A DNA stretch of 64,000 nucleotides from Rhodopirellula baltica SH 1. Its GTDB lineage: Bacteria; Planctomycetota; Planctomycetia; Pirellulales; Pirellulaceae. Made by a program: the position numbers and the translations under genes. The notes beneath the pieces were generated by a model that was not told where the DNA came from, made no database searches, and saw only the letters and a list, made by a program, of their open reading frames with translations. Below, piece after piece: positions 1 to 9,952 of the stretch. The stretch is from positions 2,666,001 through 2,730,000 of the forward strand of contig NC_005027.1 of assembly GCF_000196115.1 (NCBI RefSeq), in the 5' to 3' direction. Numbering within the stretch: the first letter of the stretch is position 1; each line of letters opens with the position of its first letter.

Positions 1-1467
1 TTTGCCAGTCAAGAAGCAGGTGCCTTCGGTCGCGTTGTCCGATCGCGGAACGCAACGTATCGTCACCTTCAACTCTTTCAACAACGGCTGCAAAGAGTCT
101 TCATCGCAGTAGTGACACCAAGCGAACCCGCCGGTGATTGCGGTGTCGCCTTTGTCAGCAAAGAAGTCGCGAAACTCAGCTTCGGATGTCAGCTCGACTG
201 TGTTGTCTTCCCGCATCTTCAAAGCGGCGTCGAACAACTCCTGCTGCAACGTTGCCAGTTTCTCGCCGATCGTTGCGACCAATTCCGCTCGGTCGATGCC
301 GACACTTTTGGGTTGGTTGCGAATGCCGCAGAAAACCGTGCCCGCGGCGATGTCCTTCGGTCCAACTTCCAATCGAATCGGCACGCCTCGTTTGACGTGG
401 TACCACTTCTTTTCGCCGCCGCGAATGTCGCGGTCGTCGATGGTTACCCGGACAGGTGCATTCGCGTAGGTTTGAGCCGCCAATTCGTCGCGGAGTGATT
501 GAACGTATTCCATCACCTCCGCTCGCGAATCGTCTTTGTAGATTGGTTGAATGACGACATGCGTTGGTGCCAAACGCGGTGGCAAAACCAACCCATCATC
601 GTCGCTGTGCGTCATAATCAAAGCACCGATCAAACGAGTGCTGACGCCCCAAGAGGTTGTCCAAGCAAACTCGATGTCGCCGGACTCACTTTGAAATTTG
701 ATTTCCTGCGCTTTTGAAAAGTTCTGACCCAGGAAGTGGCTCGTCCCCGCTTGCAAGGCCTTGCGATCTTGCATCATGGCTTCGATCGACAACGTCTCAA
801 CGGCGCCGGGGAAACGTTCCAGCGGAGTCTTGCTACCGACGATGACTGGCATCGCCATCCAGTTCTCAGCAAAGTCTCGGTAGACCTCGACCATCTTCTC
901 GGTTTCTTCGACCGCTTCTTCCGAAGTCGCGTGGACGGTGTGGCCTTCCTGCCAAAGAAATTCCGCGGTGCGCAAAAACATTCGCGTCCGCATTTCCCAA
1001 CGCACAACGTTGGCCCATTGGTTGATCAGAATTGGCAAATCACGGTAACTCTGCACCCACTTCGCGTAGGTTGCACCAATGATCGTTTCGCTAGTTGGTC
1101 GAACGATCAATGGTTCTTCGAGCTTGCCCGCAGGCCGCAACCCGCCATCAGGATCTGGTTCAAGACGGTGGTGAGTGACGACCGCGCACTCTTTCGCAAA
1201 TCCCTCGACGTGTTCGGCTTCCTTCTCGAGGAAGCTCATCGGGATAAACAATGGGAAGTAAGCGTTTTGGTGGCCGGTTGCTTTGAACATGTCATCCAAA
1301 GCACGCTGGACGTTTTCCCAAAGCTGGTAGCCCCACGGTTTGATCACCATGCAACCGCGAACCGGCGAGTTCTCAGCGAGGTCGGCTGCCCGAATGACTT
1401 GTTGATACCACTCGGGATAATTCTCTTCGCGAGTTGGGCTGATGGCTGTCCTGGGGGCTTTGCTCAT
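1..1467 (-). CDS. proS: Prolyl-tRNA synthetase, C-terminal end cut by the window edge
   Basis: Class II synthetase that charges tRNA-Pro with proline in the cytosol. The reverse-strand frame is open from the ATG at 1467 to the left edge (489 codons). Its N-terminus reads MSKAPRTAISPTREENYPEW. Motif 2 (LIVRPTSETIIG, near 1090-1125) and the motif-3 region (HSDDDGLVLPP) are visible, and no editing insertion is seen. This fits the compact archaeal/eukaryal-like form (ProS type 3). The last codons in view read GTCFLTGK, so probably only about ten residues are missing. The start overlaps the carA stop in an ATGA (1464-1467), implying translational coupling in a carA-proS operon. Family assignment is firm. 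Confidence 0.95.
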   Translation of the reverse strand, partial: MSKAPRTAISPTREENYPEWYQQVIRAADLAENSPVRGCMVIKPWGYQLWENVQRALDDMFKATGHQNAYFPLFIPMSFLEKEAEHVEGFAKECAVVTHHRLEPDPDGGLRPAGKLEEPLIVRPTSETIIGATYAKWVQSYRDLPILINQWANVVRWEMRTRMFLRTAEFLWQEGHTVHATSEEAVEETEKMVEVYRDFAENWMAMPVIVGSKTPLERFPGAVETLSIEAMMQDRKALQAGTSHFLGQNFSKAQEIKFQSESGDIEFAWTTSWGVSTRLIGALIMTHSDDDGLVLPPRLAPTHVVIQPIYKDDSRAEVMEYVQSLRDELAAQTYANAPVRVTIDDRDIRGGEKKWYHVKRGVPIRLEVGPKDIAAGTVFCGIRNQPKSVGIDRAELVATIGEKLATLQQELFDAALKMREDNTVELTSEAEFRDFFADKGDTAITGGFAWCHYCDEDSLQPLLKELKVTIRCVPRSDNATEGTCFLTGK

Positions 1468-2633
1468 GCGGTCACCCCGCACTTCTCGTTCAGTTGTTCC
1501 TGGAATCGTGAGAATAAGTAGTGGCTGTCGTGAGGACCGGCCGCAGCTTCGGGGTGATATTGAACAGCAAACGCTCCGGTGTCTTTGTGACGAACACCTG
1601 CGATCGTGTCATCGTTCAAATTGCGGTGCGTGACTTCCAAGCAATCTGGCAAACCTTGATCATCGACCGCGAAGCCGTGGTTTTGGCTGGTGATTTCAAC
1701 CTTGCCCGTTTCCAAATCGAGAACGGGTTGGTTGGCTCCACGGTGACCGAATTTCAGTTTGAAGGTTTTGGCACCGCAGGCGACGGACAGCAGTTGGTGA
1801 CCGAGACAAATTCCAAACACGGGGACTTGGCCGAGCAATTCACCAATCGCTTTGTGAGCGTAGGTCAATGGTTCGGGGTCGCCGGGTCCATTGGACAAGA
1901 ACACACCGTCGGGATCCATCTTCAAGATGTCATCGGCGGATGCATTTCCAGGAACGATCGTGACTCGGTTGCCGCGTGAACGCAGGTGCCGCGGAATGTT
2001 CCACTTCATGCCGAAGTCCATGCAGACGACGTGCGGTCGGCTATCGTCGCCGATCGACGCGTCTTTGGCTGCTTCGCGAATTTCTCGGATGGTCCAGTCA
2101 TCCAGTTCGTTGGTCCACTTTTCCAATTGAGTCGGCATGACCTCCTGTACCAAATCACGCCCGACCAAACCCGGTGAAGCTTTGGCTTTGGCCACCAAAG
2201 ATGCGTCATCCAAATCGGTCGTCGACAGAACGCCTCGCATGGCGCCTTCGCTGCGGATTCGTCGCACGAGGGCACGCGTGTCGATGCCGGCGATTCCAAC
2301 AACACCCTGCGAATTCAGATAGTCGCTCAGCGAACCTTCCGATCGGTAGTTGCTGTGCATGCGACTCTCGTTGCGGATGATGAATCCCGCCAGCGAAGTG
2401 CCGCGATTTTCGAGGTCGATTGAGTTGATCCCGTAATTGCCCATTTCGGGATAAGTCATCGTCACCAATTGACCGCGATAGCTGGGGTCGGTCAGGATTT
2501 CCTGGTACCCAGTCATCGAGGTGTTGAAGACGACTTCGCCGGTCGTTTCGCCTTCTGCTCCGAGGCTGGTTCCGGTGTAGACGGTGCCGTCTTCGAGAGC
2601 GAGTTTGGCAGCTTTGGCAGGTGAGCTCATCAA
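1464..2633 (-). CDS. carA: Carbamoyl-phosphate synthase small subunit
   Basis: Glutaminase subunit that supplies ammonia to CarB for carbamoyl phosphate, the precursor of arginine and pyrimidines. It is 389 residues, the usual length. The N-terminal CPSase domain (about 10-140) has LEDGTVYTG and MTGYQEILTDPSY. The C-terminal class I amidotransferase domain has the nucleophile Cys276 in GICLGHQ and the partner His in QYHPEAAAGPHD. The start gives MMSSPAKAAKLALEDG. The gene is followed directly by proS with a 4-base overlap. carB is not in the window, so the two subunits are unlinked here. Confidence 0.97.
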   Translation of the reverse strand: MMSSPAKAAKLALEDGTVYTGTSLGAEGETTGEVVFNTSMTGYQEILTDPSYRGQLVTMTYPEMGNYGINSIDLENRGTSLAGFIIRNESRMHSNYRSEGSLSDYLNSQGVVGIAGIDTRALVRRIRSEGAMRGVLSTTDLDDASLVAKAKASPGLVGRDLVQEVMPTQLEKWTNELDDWTIREIREAAKDASIGDDSRPHVVCMDFGMKWNIPRHLRSRGNRVTIVPGNASADDILKMDPDGVFLSNGPGDPEPLTYAHKAIGELLGQVPVFGICLGHQLLSVACGAKTFKLKFGHRGANQPVLDLETGKVEITSQNHGFAVDDQGLPDCLEVTHRNLNDDTIAGVRHKDTGAFAVQYHPEAAAGPHDSHYLFSRFQEQLNEKCGVTA

Positions 2634-2799
2634 TGCACAATGGGAGTCGCGGAAAAAATGGGATACCTTCGACGTGGTGTCCTGTTATCGCTGTCGAATC
2701 CATTTTCTTCCAGTCCCCCGAGTGTGCGTCCGCCCCCTTTCCCGCCGATTTGACGGGGTTTCTTGGCGGGTCGGAGGGATCTCACCATTCTGAGGTCGC

Positions 2800-2821
2800 G
2801 TCGGCCGTTTAACGGGCCGAC
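2800..2821. terminator. GC-rich hairpin between an unknown gene and carA
   Basis: GTCGGCC (2800-2806) pairs perfectly with GGCCGAC (2815-2821) around an 8-base loop. There is no T-run on either strand. It lies 67 bases downstream of the 2888-3247 gene, so it may end or stabilise that transcript, but a rho-independent terminator is not established. Confidence 0.3.
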
Positions 2822-2887
2822 GATGGGGAGTGCCGCAGGACCATCTGACCGGTTCCGCTGCCTCGGACTCTAGGAAAGACAGGCGAA

Positions 2888-3247
2888 TTATTGCGGCGGT
2901 TGAACCAAAGCAATGATCCGATTGACCGCCAAACGCAACGACTTCGCCGCCATCGCGAAATTGGTGTGCCCGCTGACTTCCGGTTGGATCGCCTCGTACA
3001 GCTCCGTGGCTCCTCGGAGCCGCCGCAATTTCTTCTTGGCCATTTTCATGTAAACGGCCGTGTCGGTTTCGTCCGTCACCGGCCCAACAGCCAAAATGAA
3101 GTCGTACAAGTCTCGAACGACTTCCCTCAAATCCTCATCCTCTTCCGATTCATCGGCATGCTTGAGGAAAGTGCGGACCATCCAAACGTGAGTCAGCTCC
3201 GCATCGATGGCTCGGATAACCGTGAGTGGATCACTAGGAGAAGTCAT
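2888..3247 (-). CDS. Small acidic helical protein of unknown function
   Basis: 119 residues, starting MTSPSDPLTVIRAIDAEL. I do not recognise the family. The sequence lacks a signal peptide or membrane segment. It is acidic in the first third (KHADESEEDEDLREVVRDL), has a basic patch (KMAKKKLRRLRG) and ends in a hydrophobic helix, so it looks like an all-alpha soluble protein. It sits 26 bases downstream of the DMT-like gene on the same strand and is probably cotranscribed with it. The frame is the only convincing one here, and the composition looks coding. Confidence 0.7.
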   Translation of the reverse strand: MTSPSDPLTVIRAIDAELTHVWMVRTFLKHADESEEDEDLREVVRDLYDFILAVGPVTDETDTAVYMKMAKKKLRRLRGATELYEAIQPEVSGHTNFAMAAKSLRLAVNRIIALVQPPQ

Positions 3248-3273
3248 TTCGCTGTGTTCGTTCGTTCTGTTAA

Positions 3274-3855
3274 TCAGGACGCTTGCGTGTCTTCGGTTTC
3301 GACCGGTACCGCGGCATGCGGTTCGGCTGATTCAGTGGCATCGGTCGCAGGCTTCGTCGGTGCATGACCGTGAGGCGTGTTCATCGCCACGATCACAACG
3401 CCGACGACGGTCAGCGCCATACCAACCCAAAGCACAGGACTGATTTGCACATGCCCACCCAGCCGAAGAACGGAAACCAGGGCCGTCACCGACACCGCAC
3501 CGCCAAAAACGATCGGCATGACCAATAACGCGTTGCCTTTGCTGGTCATCATTGCGGTGGTCAAACAGAGTGCCCCAAAGGCCCCCAGACAACCAGCCAA
3601 GAAACCCCATTTGACGGTCGCAAAGTGCTCGCCCGAAAAATTGAACGAGTCTCCTTTGACGCCCATCATGGCCAAACCACCAAGAATCGCGATCACCAGG
3701 TAAGCAATCCCAATGAAGACGTAAGGTTTGAACGGCGACCACAACGGTGCACCGTTGATGCGGGGCGCCTGAGCGTTGCCGATGGTCGGGCCATAGCAGC
3801 CCCAAAACAACGCTGTGCCGATAGCGAAGAGAATTGGAATCAACATTTTGTTCAT
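3274..3855 (-). CDS. Half-size DMT/EamA-like inner-membrane protein
   Basis: About 193 residues from the ATG at 3855, chosen because MNKMLIPILFAIGTALFWG leads straight into a first membrane helix. Four further hydrophobic helices follow (YVFIGIAYLVIAILGGLAM, WGFLAGCLGAFGALCLTTA, NALLVMPIVFGGAVSVTALV, VLWVGMALTVVGVVIVAM). A hydrophilic, His/Pro/Glu-rich tail closes the protein. Five helices is about half of a ten-helix drug/metabolite transporter, so it would need to dimerise or act as a small-multidrug-like unit. The substrate cannot be told. It lies between ychF and the 2888 gene on the same strand. Confidence 0.6.
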   Translation of the reverse strand: MNKMLIPILFAIGTALFWGCYGPTIGNAQAPRINGAPLWSPFKPYVFIGIAYLVIAILGGLAMMGVKGDSFNFSGEHFATVKWGFLAGCLGAFGALCLTTAMMTSKGNALLVMPIVFGGAVSVTALVSVLRLGGHVQISPVLWVGMALTVVGVVIVAMNTPHGHAPTKPATDATESAEPHAAVPVETEDTQAS

Positions 3856-3969
3856 AGAACCGTCAGTAGGAGGGATGGCGGTGGGAGCACGGGCTATCAG
3901 CAAATGGGCACCAAAACGAATCGGTGCCTGAATATCAAACCGAAGATCAAATGCGTGCTGGAATGACGA

Positions 3970-5061
3970 TCAAACGTTGAACAAGAAGTGACAGATGTCA
4001 CCGTCTTGCATCACGTAGGACTTTCCTTCCACACGAAGTTTACCGGCTTGTCGAATGTCTTTCTCTGTTTTGTATTCTTCCAGCTCCGGCAACTGGTAGA
4101 TTTCGGCGCGGATGAAACCACGCTCGAAATCGCTGTGAATCACCCCGGCGGCTTGGGGAGCAGTCGCTCCGATTCGAACCGGCCACGCACGGACCTCTGT
4201 TTCGCCGGCTGTGAAAAAGCTTTGCAAACCAAGTGTTCGGTAGGCTTCGCGAGCGATGATGTTCAGCGATGGTTCTTCCAAGCCCACGTCCGCCAACATT
4301 TCTGCTCGATCTTCTTCGTCCAGTTCGGCAATTTCTGATTCGAGCTTCGCACAAACGCAGGCCACCGAAGCTCCGGTCTTCGCCGCATGCTCGCGAACTT
4401 TGTCAACCAATTCGTGCTCGCCGTTGAGGTCGTTTTCGTCAACATTGGCGATGTACAGGATTGGTTTCGCGGTCATCAAGCCATAGCTGCTGATCGCGAC
4501 CTGCTCGGCCTCGGGCAATTCCAAAGTCCGCAACGGTTGCTCGTTTTCCAAGTGTGCGTTGCACTTCTCAATTGCCGCGACGCGAAGCTTGGCTTCCTTG
4601 TCGCCGCTGCGAGCGGTCCGTTGAGCCTTACCCAATGCGTTTTCGAGCGTTTGCATATCAGCCAAAACCAGCTCGGTTTCGATCGTGTCGATGTCGGCGA
4701 TCGGGTTGACTTGGCCGCTCACGTGAATCACGTCGGGATCCTCAAAGCAACGAACCACCTGCATGATTGCGTCGACTTGTCGGATGTGACTGAGAAACTT
4801 GTTGCCCAAACCTTCACCTTCGGCCGCACCTTTCACGATGCCGGCGATATCAACCAACTTCAACGCCGAAGGAATCACCTTCTTAGGCTTGATGAAGTCG
4901 GTGATCCGATTCAATCGCGAATCGGGCACGCTGACGATCCCTTCGTTGGGCTCGATCGTGCAAAACGGATAGTTGGCACTTTGAGCCGCGACGCTGGACG
5001 TCAGAGCGTTGAAGAGGGTGCTTTTGCCGACATTGGGCAAGCCGACGATTCCGGCTTCCAT
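3970..5061 (-). CDS. ychF: Ribosome-binding ATPase/GTPase YchF (Obg family)
   Basis: Universal Obg-like P-loop nucleotidase that prefers ATP and binds ribosomes. The ATG at 5061 gives [20 protein letters not shown], the normal start, and a 363-residue protein of standard length. A longer frame upstream (to 5136) has no similarity and was left out. Visible motifs are the P-loop [10 protein letters not shown]3 [16 protein letters not shown], and the C-terminal TGS-like domain ending [11 protein letters not shown]. The G4 position reads NVDE, as is usual in YchF with relaxed GTP specificity. It lies alone between the porin gene and the DMT-like gene. Confidence 0.97.
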   Translation of the reverse strand: MEAGIVGLPNVGKSTLFNALTSSVAAQSANYPFCTIEPNEGIVSVPDSRLNRITDFIKPKKVIPSALKLVDIAGIVKGAAEGEGLGNKFLSHIRQVDAIMQVVRCFEDPDVIHVSGQVNPIADIDTIETELVLADMQTLENALGKAQRTARSGDKEAKLRVAAIEKCNAHLENEQPLRTLELPEAEQVAISSYGLMTAKPILYIANVDENDLNGEHELVDKVREHAAKTGASVACVCAKLESEIAELDEEDRAEMLADVGLEEPSLNIIAREAYRTLGLQSFFTAGETEVRAWPVRIGATAPQAAGVIHSDFERGFIRAEIYQLPELEEYKTEKDIRQAGKLRVEGKSYVMQDGDICHFLFNV

Positions 5062-5204
5062 CGAGTTGCCTGAAAGAATGGGGAAAGAAAGGTGGGAGTC
5101 GAACCGCCATGATCCAGCGGTTTTCGCAACGGCCACTGTTATGGCGATTCCAACGCGATTCGTCGAGGCGACGCGTTGGAACAGAGCGACCTCCCGCCGC
5201 GGTG

Positions 5205-6740
5205 TCAGAATTCTGCCTGAAACTGCGTTCGGAACAAGGTTCCCTCGTCGCCAACCAGAATATCGCTGGTCGTGTTCTGCAACGGACTTCCGTCGAGCTG
5301 AGTCATGTCGAACGTGACCTTCAAACTTGGCTTGGACAACGGATACCAGTTCATGCCCACCGCATACTCGTTGGCCGCACCGTAGTCCCCATCGACTCGC
5401 GAAAATCTCAGGTTCACATCCAACTTCTTGTCAATCAAGAACTTGCCGCCCTCGACGTAGCAACCGTGTTGAAAAACCTGGTTCTTCGCGAGAGCTCCGT
5501 CACCACGTATATCCGTGATCCAGCGAAGAAACATCTCGCTCGTCAGACTCCATCCTCGACGCTTCCAAGCGAAGTCCGCTCCGTAAAACCAGATATCGAA
5601 ATCCGAAATCGTCACGCCCGGAGAGATTGCGCCGACCTGTGTCAAACGAGTGCCATCGGACAACCGGACAAAGTTGGTTTCGTCGTAGGGATCACCGGAC
5701 TGCTGACCGACCTGTGGCGAATAAACCATCGAGTGCCCAATTCGCCAAAGTGCCGTGTGCGTCTTTTCGTAGTCGACAATTTGCGACCCAAAATCCCCCG
5801 CGGGATCGATGTAGCTCGTTGCCGCAAACGTGATACGGTTGTCGGTTGCCGAATTGGGCAAGCTGGCCGTTCGATATCCGTTGCCAGCCATCACTTGGTA
5901 GTGCCCGTGCTCAGCAAACTTTCCGATACCGAAAAGCCCCACCGTTCGGTCGGGACGGAAGAAGTCGTTCGCCATTGGTCGATCAGCAAACCGCGTGCGC
6001 CGAGCACCAAGAAGCCATTGCCGGCTCGCGGAGACCTTTCGTTTGCCCATTTGAATCTGGAAGGTGTCCGACGCCTTCCATGCCCAGAAGTAATCAAAAA
6101 AGTCGAGCATGTGACTTCCATCGGTGTCGCCGTCGATTTGAACGAAATACGACAACCGTGGATCGATCACGTGGCCGCGCATCGTCAAACGTGCACGTTC
6201 AATATCAAATGCATTTCGATCAGATTTAATTCGGTTGATCCCGGCGTTGTCGGTCCACGAGTCACTTTGAGTCACAAAGCCATGGTGACGAAACTGCGTC
6301 CAACCATTGAACCTCAAATCGAACGAGTGCTTCTTGTGATCGAACGGACGAACGACAAAGCCGCGGTCGTAATCGACGTAATAATCGAGCGTTCGAAATG
6401 CCGTCGCTTCCAGGCTCCCATCACAACTTTCTTCCGACTGCTGTTCGGCGACCAACGCAACACGCTCAATCATGCCAGGCGTGCATCCGTCGCTCTCGGC
6501 ATCGGCAAACAATCCTAAAGGACTTTCCGCCAACTCGACGCGTTTTTGCAGCTCTTCGATCTCTGCCCTTTGGGCGTCAAGCTGCGATTGCAAATCCAGC
6601 AACACGTTCGCGGTGTCTTGCCCGAAAACGAGAGTTGATGTGAGGTTCCAAGCCAAGGCAATTACCGCGGCACAAAGCAGCATCGTCCTGCTGGCGGGAT
6701 GCGACGAAGCTCGACGACTGCGGAACAGTTTGCTAATCAC
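5205..6740 (-). CDS. OprO/OprP-like outer-membrane porin with N-terminal coiled coil
   Basis: Predicted 511-residue beta-barrel porin of the phosphate-selective O/P type. I chose the GTG at 6740 because GGAG lies 8 bases upstream and the product begins [15 protein letters not shown] followed by the hydrophobic stretch [21 protein letters not shown], a signal peptide. A short coiled coil follows ([21 protein letters not shown]), as in other planctomycete porins. The rest alternates short beta strands with aromatic ends ([40 protein letters not shown]). The last residue is Phe (RTQFQAEF), typical of barrel C-termini. Phosphate as substrate is only a family guess. Confidence 0.85.
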   Translation of the reverse strand: MISKLFRSRRASSHPASRTMLLCAAVIALAWNLTSTLVFGQDTANVLLDLQSQLDAQRAEIEELQKRVELAESPLGLFADAESDGCTPGMIERVALVAEQQSEESCDGSLEATAFRTLDYYVDYDRGFVVRPFDHKKHSFDLRFNGWTQFRHHGFVTQSDSWTDNAGINRIKSDRNAFDIERARLTMRGHVIDPRLSYFVQIDGDTDGSHMLDFFDYFWAWKASDTFQIQMGKRKVSASRQWLLGARRTRFADRPMANDFFRPDRTVGLFGIGKFAEHGHYQVMAGNGYRTASLPNSATDNRITFAATSYIDPAGDFGSQIVDYEKTHTALWRIGHSMVYSPQVGQQSGDPYDETNFVRLSDGTRLTQVGAISPGVTISDFDIWFYGADFAWKRRGWSLTSEMFLRWITDIRGDGALAKNQVFQHGCYVEGGKFLIDKKLDVNLRFSRVDGDYGAANEYAVGMNWYPLSKPSLKVTFDMTQLDGSPLQNTTSDILVGDEGTLFRTQFQAEF

Positions 6741-7031
6741 TTTCGCTCTCCGCCATGGCGAGCAGACCGGTGGACACCGAATGAAACTTGACGGTTCAAC
6801 CCTTTTGATCGGCAAATTAGCTTCATCTGTCGCATCCACCGCGAACGTCGCCCGCAAAGTCGCTGTATATGCCGTAACCCCAACCTGGGTGAAACGCCTC
6901 TCACACCGAGGCCGAACAGGCGAACCGATTTGGTGTTCCGGCAAGCTGTCCTCGCGACGATCGCCGAACGCCCCTATGCTGGTCGATCAATTCTTTCCGA
7001 CACTTTCCTCCGCTCGTACGCGTCTTTCCGC

Positions 7032-8141
7032 ATGCCATCTTTGGACCTCTACGACTACGAACTGCCTCGCGAACTGATCGCACAGGAGCCTCTGCAAAAC
7101 CGAGTCGACGCTCGGCTGATGGTGATCGATCGAGCGTCCGGCGAGATTGAACATCACCACGTTCGCGATTTGCCACAGTTGCTTCGTGCCGAAGACGTGA
7201 TGGTCAAGAATAATTCACGAGTCGTCCCGGCACGATTGTTTGGCAGACGAACCAAAACCGGCGGACGCTGGCAGGGTTTGTTTTTGCGATCCGATCGAGC
7301 GACGGGCGTTTGGGAATTGTTGACCAAGACTCGCGGCACCCTCCAAACCGGTGAAACGATCACCCTGGACGATCGCGACGCCCGCGCCGGCGGCGAATTG
7401 ATGGTTATCGGAAGAGACGACCAAGGTCACTTGCTCGTCCAGCCAGTGCCCAACGAATCCTTCGAAGGACCACCCCAAGCAATCGAGCCAGGCAAATGGT
7501 TGGATAAGTACGGCCGAGTTCCAATTCCGCCATACATTCGCGATGGACACATGGTCGATGCGGATGTGACGAACTACCAAACGGTTTTCGCTAGCACCAA
7601 TCCCGAAGACGCAGGCAGTGTCGCGGCACCCACCGCTGGTTTGCACTTCACCAAACAACTGCTCGATGAAATTGCCAAGGGTCAAACGGCATCTGCGGAG
7701 GTCACTTTGCACGTCGGCATTGGAACGTTCCGGCCTATCGAAGTGGATGACATCGACCAACATCAAATGCACGAAGAATGGGGCCGCATTGACGAAGATG
7801 CGGTCGAAACAATCAATGATCGTCGCAGCGGTGGCGGTCGATGCGTCGCCGTCGGAACGACTAGTGTTCGTGTACTGGAAAGCTGCGTCGCCAACCGCAA
7901 CGAAACCAACGGCCGAGGCGTTGCTGCAACCTGGACCGGCGCAACGGATATTTTTATCAAGCCGCCTTATCGCTTTGGTGTGGTCGATGCCTTGATGACC
8001 AATTTCCACTTGCCCAAAAGCTCGCTGCTGGTGTTGGTCAGTGCTTTCGCCGGTCACGAATTGATCCGACGAGCGTATCAAGAAGCAATCGCGAACGAAT
8101 ACCGATTCTTCAGCTACGGCGACGCGATGCTGATCGTCTGA
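7032..8141 (+). CDS. queA: S-adenosylmethionine:tRNA ribosyltransferase-isomerase
   Basis: Transfers and isomerises the ribosyl part of AdoMet onto preQ1-tRNA to give epoxyqueuosine, the penultimate step of queuosine synthesis. The ATG at 7032 gives MPSLDLYDYELPRELIAQEP, the classic QueA start, and 369 residues. Family signatures are visible: VKNNSRVVPARLFG, GRVPIPPYIR, SVAAPTAGLHFT, LHVGIGTFRP and TNFHLPKSSLLVLVSAFAG. An in-frame extension to 6930 lacks similarity. It is transcribed away from the porin gene, with a 291-base divergent spacer. No other queuosine gene is adjacent. Confidence 0.97.
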   Translation: MPSLDLYDYELPRELIAQEPLQNRVDARLMVIDRASGEIEHHHVRDLPQLLRAEDVMVKNNSRVVPARLFGRRTKTGGRWQGLFLRSDRATGVWELLTKTRGTLQTGETITLDDRDARAGGELMVIGRDDQGHLLVQPVPNESFEGPPQAIEPGKWLDKYGRVPIPPYIRDGHMVDADVTNYQTVFASTNPEDAGSVAAPTAGLHFTKQLLDEIAKGQTASAEVTLHVGIGTFRPIEVDDIDQHQMHEEWGRIDEDAVETINDRRSGGGRCVAVGTTSVRVLESCVANRNETNGRGVAATWTGATDIFIKPPYRFGVVDALMTNFHLPKSSLLVLVSAFAGHELIRRAYQEAIANEYRFFSYGDAMLIV

Positions 8142-8327
8142 TCAATGAACCAGAGCCGAGGCATCCTGCAGATCATGGCATACATGCTGTGCGGTTCTCA
8201 CCTGGCCCCCGAGCCAATGCTTCGTTCGAAGCAACGACGGGTACATATCGCGAACGTGGGCAACCGCGTGAGGAAACGGTTACATTCGTGTCCTTCCTTC
8301 GTCTTTGCTGCCCCGGAGTCACCTTCG

Positions 8328-9845
8328 ATGCCCACCCTGCCAGTCTCTCGAACCAGAGCGATAAACCTCTCGGTGCTTGTTGCCTTCGCGAGCCTGATGG
8401 CGTTCAGCATTTGGATTGGCAACGCTTCCGCAGCTGATCGACCAAACGTCATTTTGCTGATGGGAGACGATCATGGTTGGGATGAAACGGGATACAACGG
8501 CCATCCGCACCTGCAGACTCCGATCCTGGACCAAATGGCGGCGACGGGACTGCGACTGGATCGTTTTTATGCTGCCCATCCGACGTGCTCTCCGACAAGG
8601 GGCAGTGTGATCACTGGACGGCATCCGAACCGCTATGGAACGTTCACACCAAACTATTCGATTCGCCCCGAAGAGATCGGTGTCGCCAGCTTGTTGAAAC
8701 AAGCGGACTACCACACCGCACACTTCGGCAAATGGCACCTTGGACCGGTCAAAGCATCCTCGCCGACGAATCCCGGAGCGTTCGGCTTTGACGAGTGGTT
8801 GTCACATGACAATTTCTTCGAGCTCAACCCTTGGTTGTCACGCAACGGCGGCCCACCTCAACAGTTTCAAGGCGAGAGTTCAGAACTGTTGATCGATCAC
8901 GCCATTGAGTTCCTTCAAAAGGTCCCAAGTGACGAACCATTCTTTCTCGTCATCTGGTATGGATCACCGCATGAACCCTACAGCGGCTTGCCAGAAGACT
9001 TGGCGTTGTACGATGAACTTCCAAGTCAATTTGCCGATCAGACGACTCGCCTGACCTCCAATGAAACAGGGCTGCCCGTGCAGCGACCACTGGGTGATGT
9101 GCTCCGCGAACGTTATGCGGAAATCACTGCGATGGATCGTTCGATCGGAACGCTTCGTCACTGGCTGGCCGCGAATGAACTTCGTGACAACACCTTGCTG
9201 TGGTATTGCGGTGACAACGGCACTTCGGGTGATGGAATCGTCACGTCTCCACTGCGTGGTCAAAAGTCGGACTTGTATGACGGCGGAATTCGGGTCCCAG
9301 GACTAATTGAATGGCCCGCGAAAATTGGCCAGCCGACTACTTCACAGATCCCCTCCGTGACAACCGATATCCTGCCAACACTTTGTGAGCTGGCAAATGT
9401 CGACGTACCGCGACGACCACTCGACGGCGTCAGTCTGGTTCCTCTGGTAGAGGGTCGGATGAAGCAACGCAATCAACCAATTTGTTTCTGGAGTTTTGAT
9501 CACCGCCGAGAATCCAACCGGGATCCATACTTGCCCGAAGAAGCCCAACAGGGCACCACGCCACTGGTGAAATTGATGAGGGGCAACGCAACACGAAATT
9601 TTGTCAACTATCATCATCGCGAAATCGAGCCGCAAGACTTTGGTGGCACCCGTGTGATTATGGACGATCGCTACAAGCTGGTTGTCTCCGCGGATGGTTC
9701 CAAGGAACTCTACGCGATGCAGGCGGATCCGAATGAGACCAAAAACGTGCTCGCCAACCAGCCTGAGATTGCCCAAAGCCTGACGGACCAATTGCAGGCC
9801 TGGCAACAATCGGTACTCGAGAGTTTAACGGGCCAGGACTACTGA
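8328..9845 (+). CDS. Exported type I sulfatase
   Basis: About 505 residues. Hydrolyses sulfate esters outside the cytoplasm; substrate unknown. The ATG at 8328 is chosen because it is followed by a signal peptide (NLSVLVAFASLMAFSIWIG ... ASAADRPN). The metal site starts at NVILLMGDDHGWDE. Cys87 in CSPTRGSVITGRH is the residue expected to be matured to formylglycine. HFGKWHLG and GDNGTSGDG are further sulfatase blocks. The frame extends upstream to 8145, without similarity. It stands alone between queA and the convergent amylosucrase gene and is not part of the 57-64 kb cluster. Confidence 0.93.
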   Translation: MPTLPVSRTRAINLSVLVAFASLMAFSIWIGNASAADRPNVILLMGDDHGWDETGYNGHPHLQTPILDQMAATGLRLDRFYAAHPTCSPTRGSVITGRHPNRYGTFTPNYSIRPEEIGVASLLKQADYHTAHFGKWHLGPVKASSPTNPGAFGFDEWLSHDNFFELNPWLSRNGGPPQQFQGESSELLIDHAIEFLQKVPSDEPFFLVIWYGSPHEPYSGLPEDLALYDELPSQFADQTTRLTSNETGLPVQRPLGDVLRERYAEITAMDRSIGTLRHWLAANELRDNTLLWYCGDNGTSGDGIVTSPLRGQKSDLYDGGIRVPGLIEWPAKIGQPTTSQIPSVTTDILPTLCELANVDVPRRPLDGVSLVPLVEGRMKQRNQPICFWSFDHRRESNRDPYLPEEAQQGTTPLVKLMRGNATRNFVNYHHREIEPQDFGGTRVIMDDRYKLVVSADGSKELYAMQADPNETKNVLANQPEIAQSLTDQLQAWQQSVLESLTGQDY

Positions 9846-9927
9846 GCATCGCTCGTAAAATCGGCGTCACGCTACCAAAAGGACGCGTTGCCTCGTCCAC
9901 CACGACCGTCATTGACGCCCCGTTGTT

Positions 9928-9948
9928 AAGTCGGTGGGCCCGACCGAC
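9928..9948 (-). terminator. Hairpin just after the amylosucrase stop
   Basis: AGTCGGT (9928-9934) pairs with ACCGACT (9942-9948) around GGGCCCG. On the minus strand the stem is followed by TTAACAAC, a weak U-tract. It lies 5 bases past the amylosucrase stop in the 107-base convergent gap with the sulfatase and may serve both directions. Confidence 0.4.
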
Positions 9949-9952
9949 TGAA

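Noticed and set aside
112-1521. Several plus-strand open frames (including a 261-residue one at 736-1521)
   Set aside because: They are shadows of proS, whose reverse frame has clear class II motifs. The frame was easy to miss because it runs off the left edge.
5109-6518. 469-residue plus-strand frame
   Set aside because: It is antisense to the porin gene, has no recognisable domain and has a composition typical of a shadow frame.
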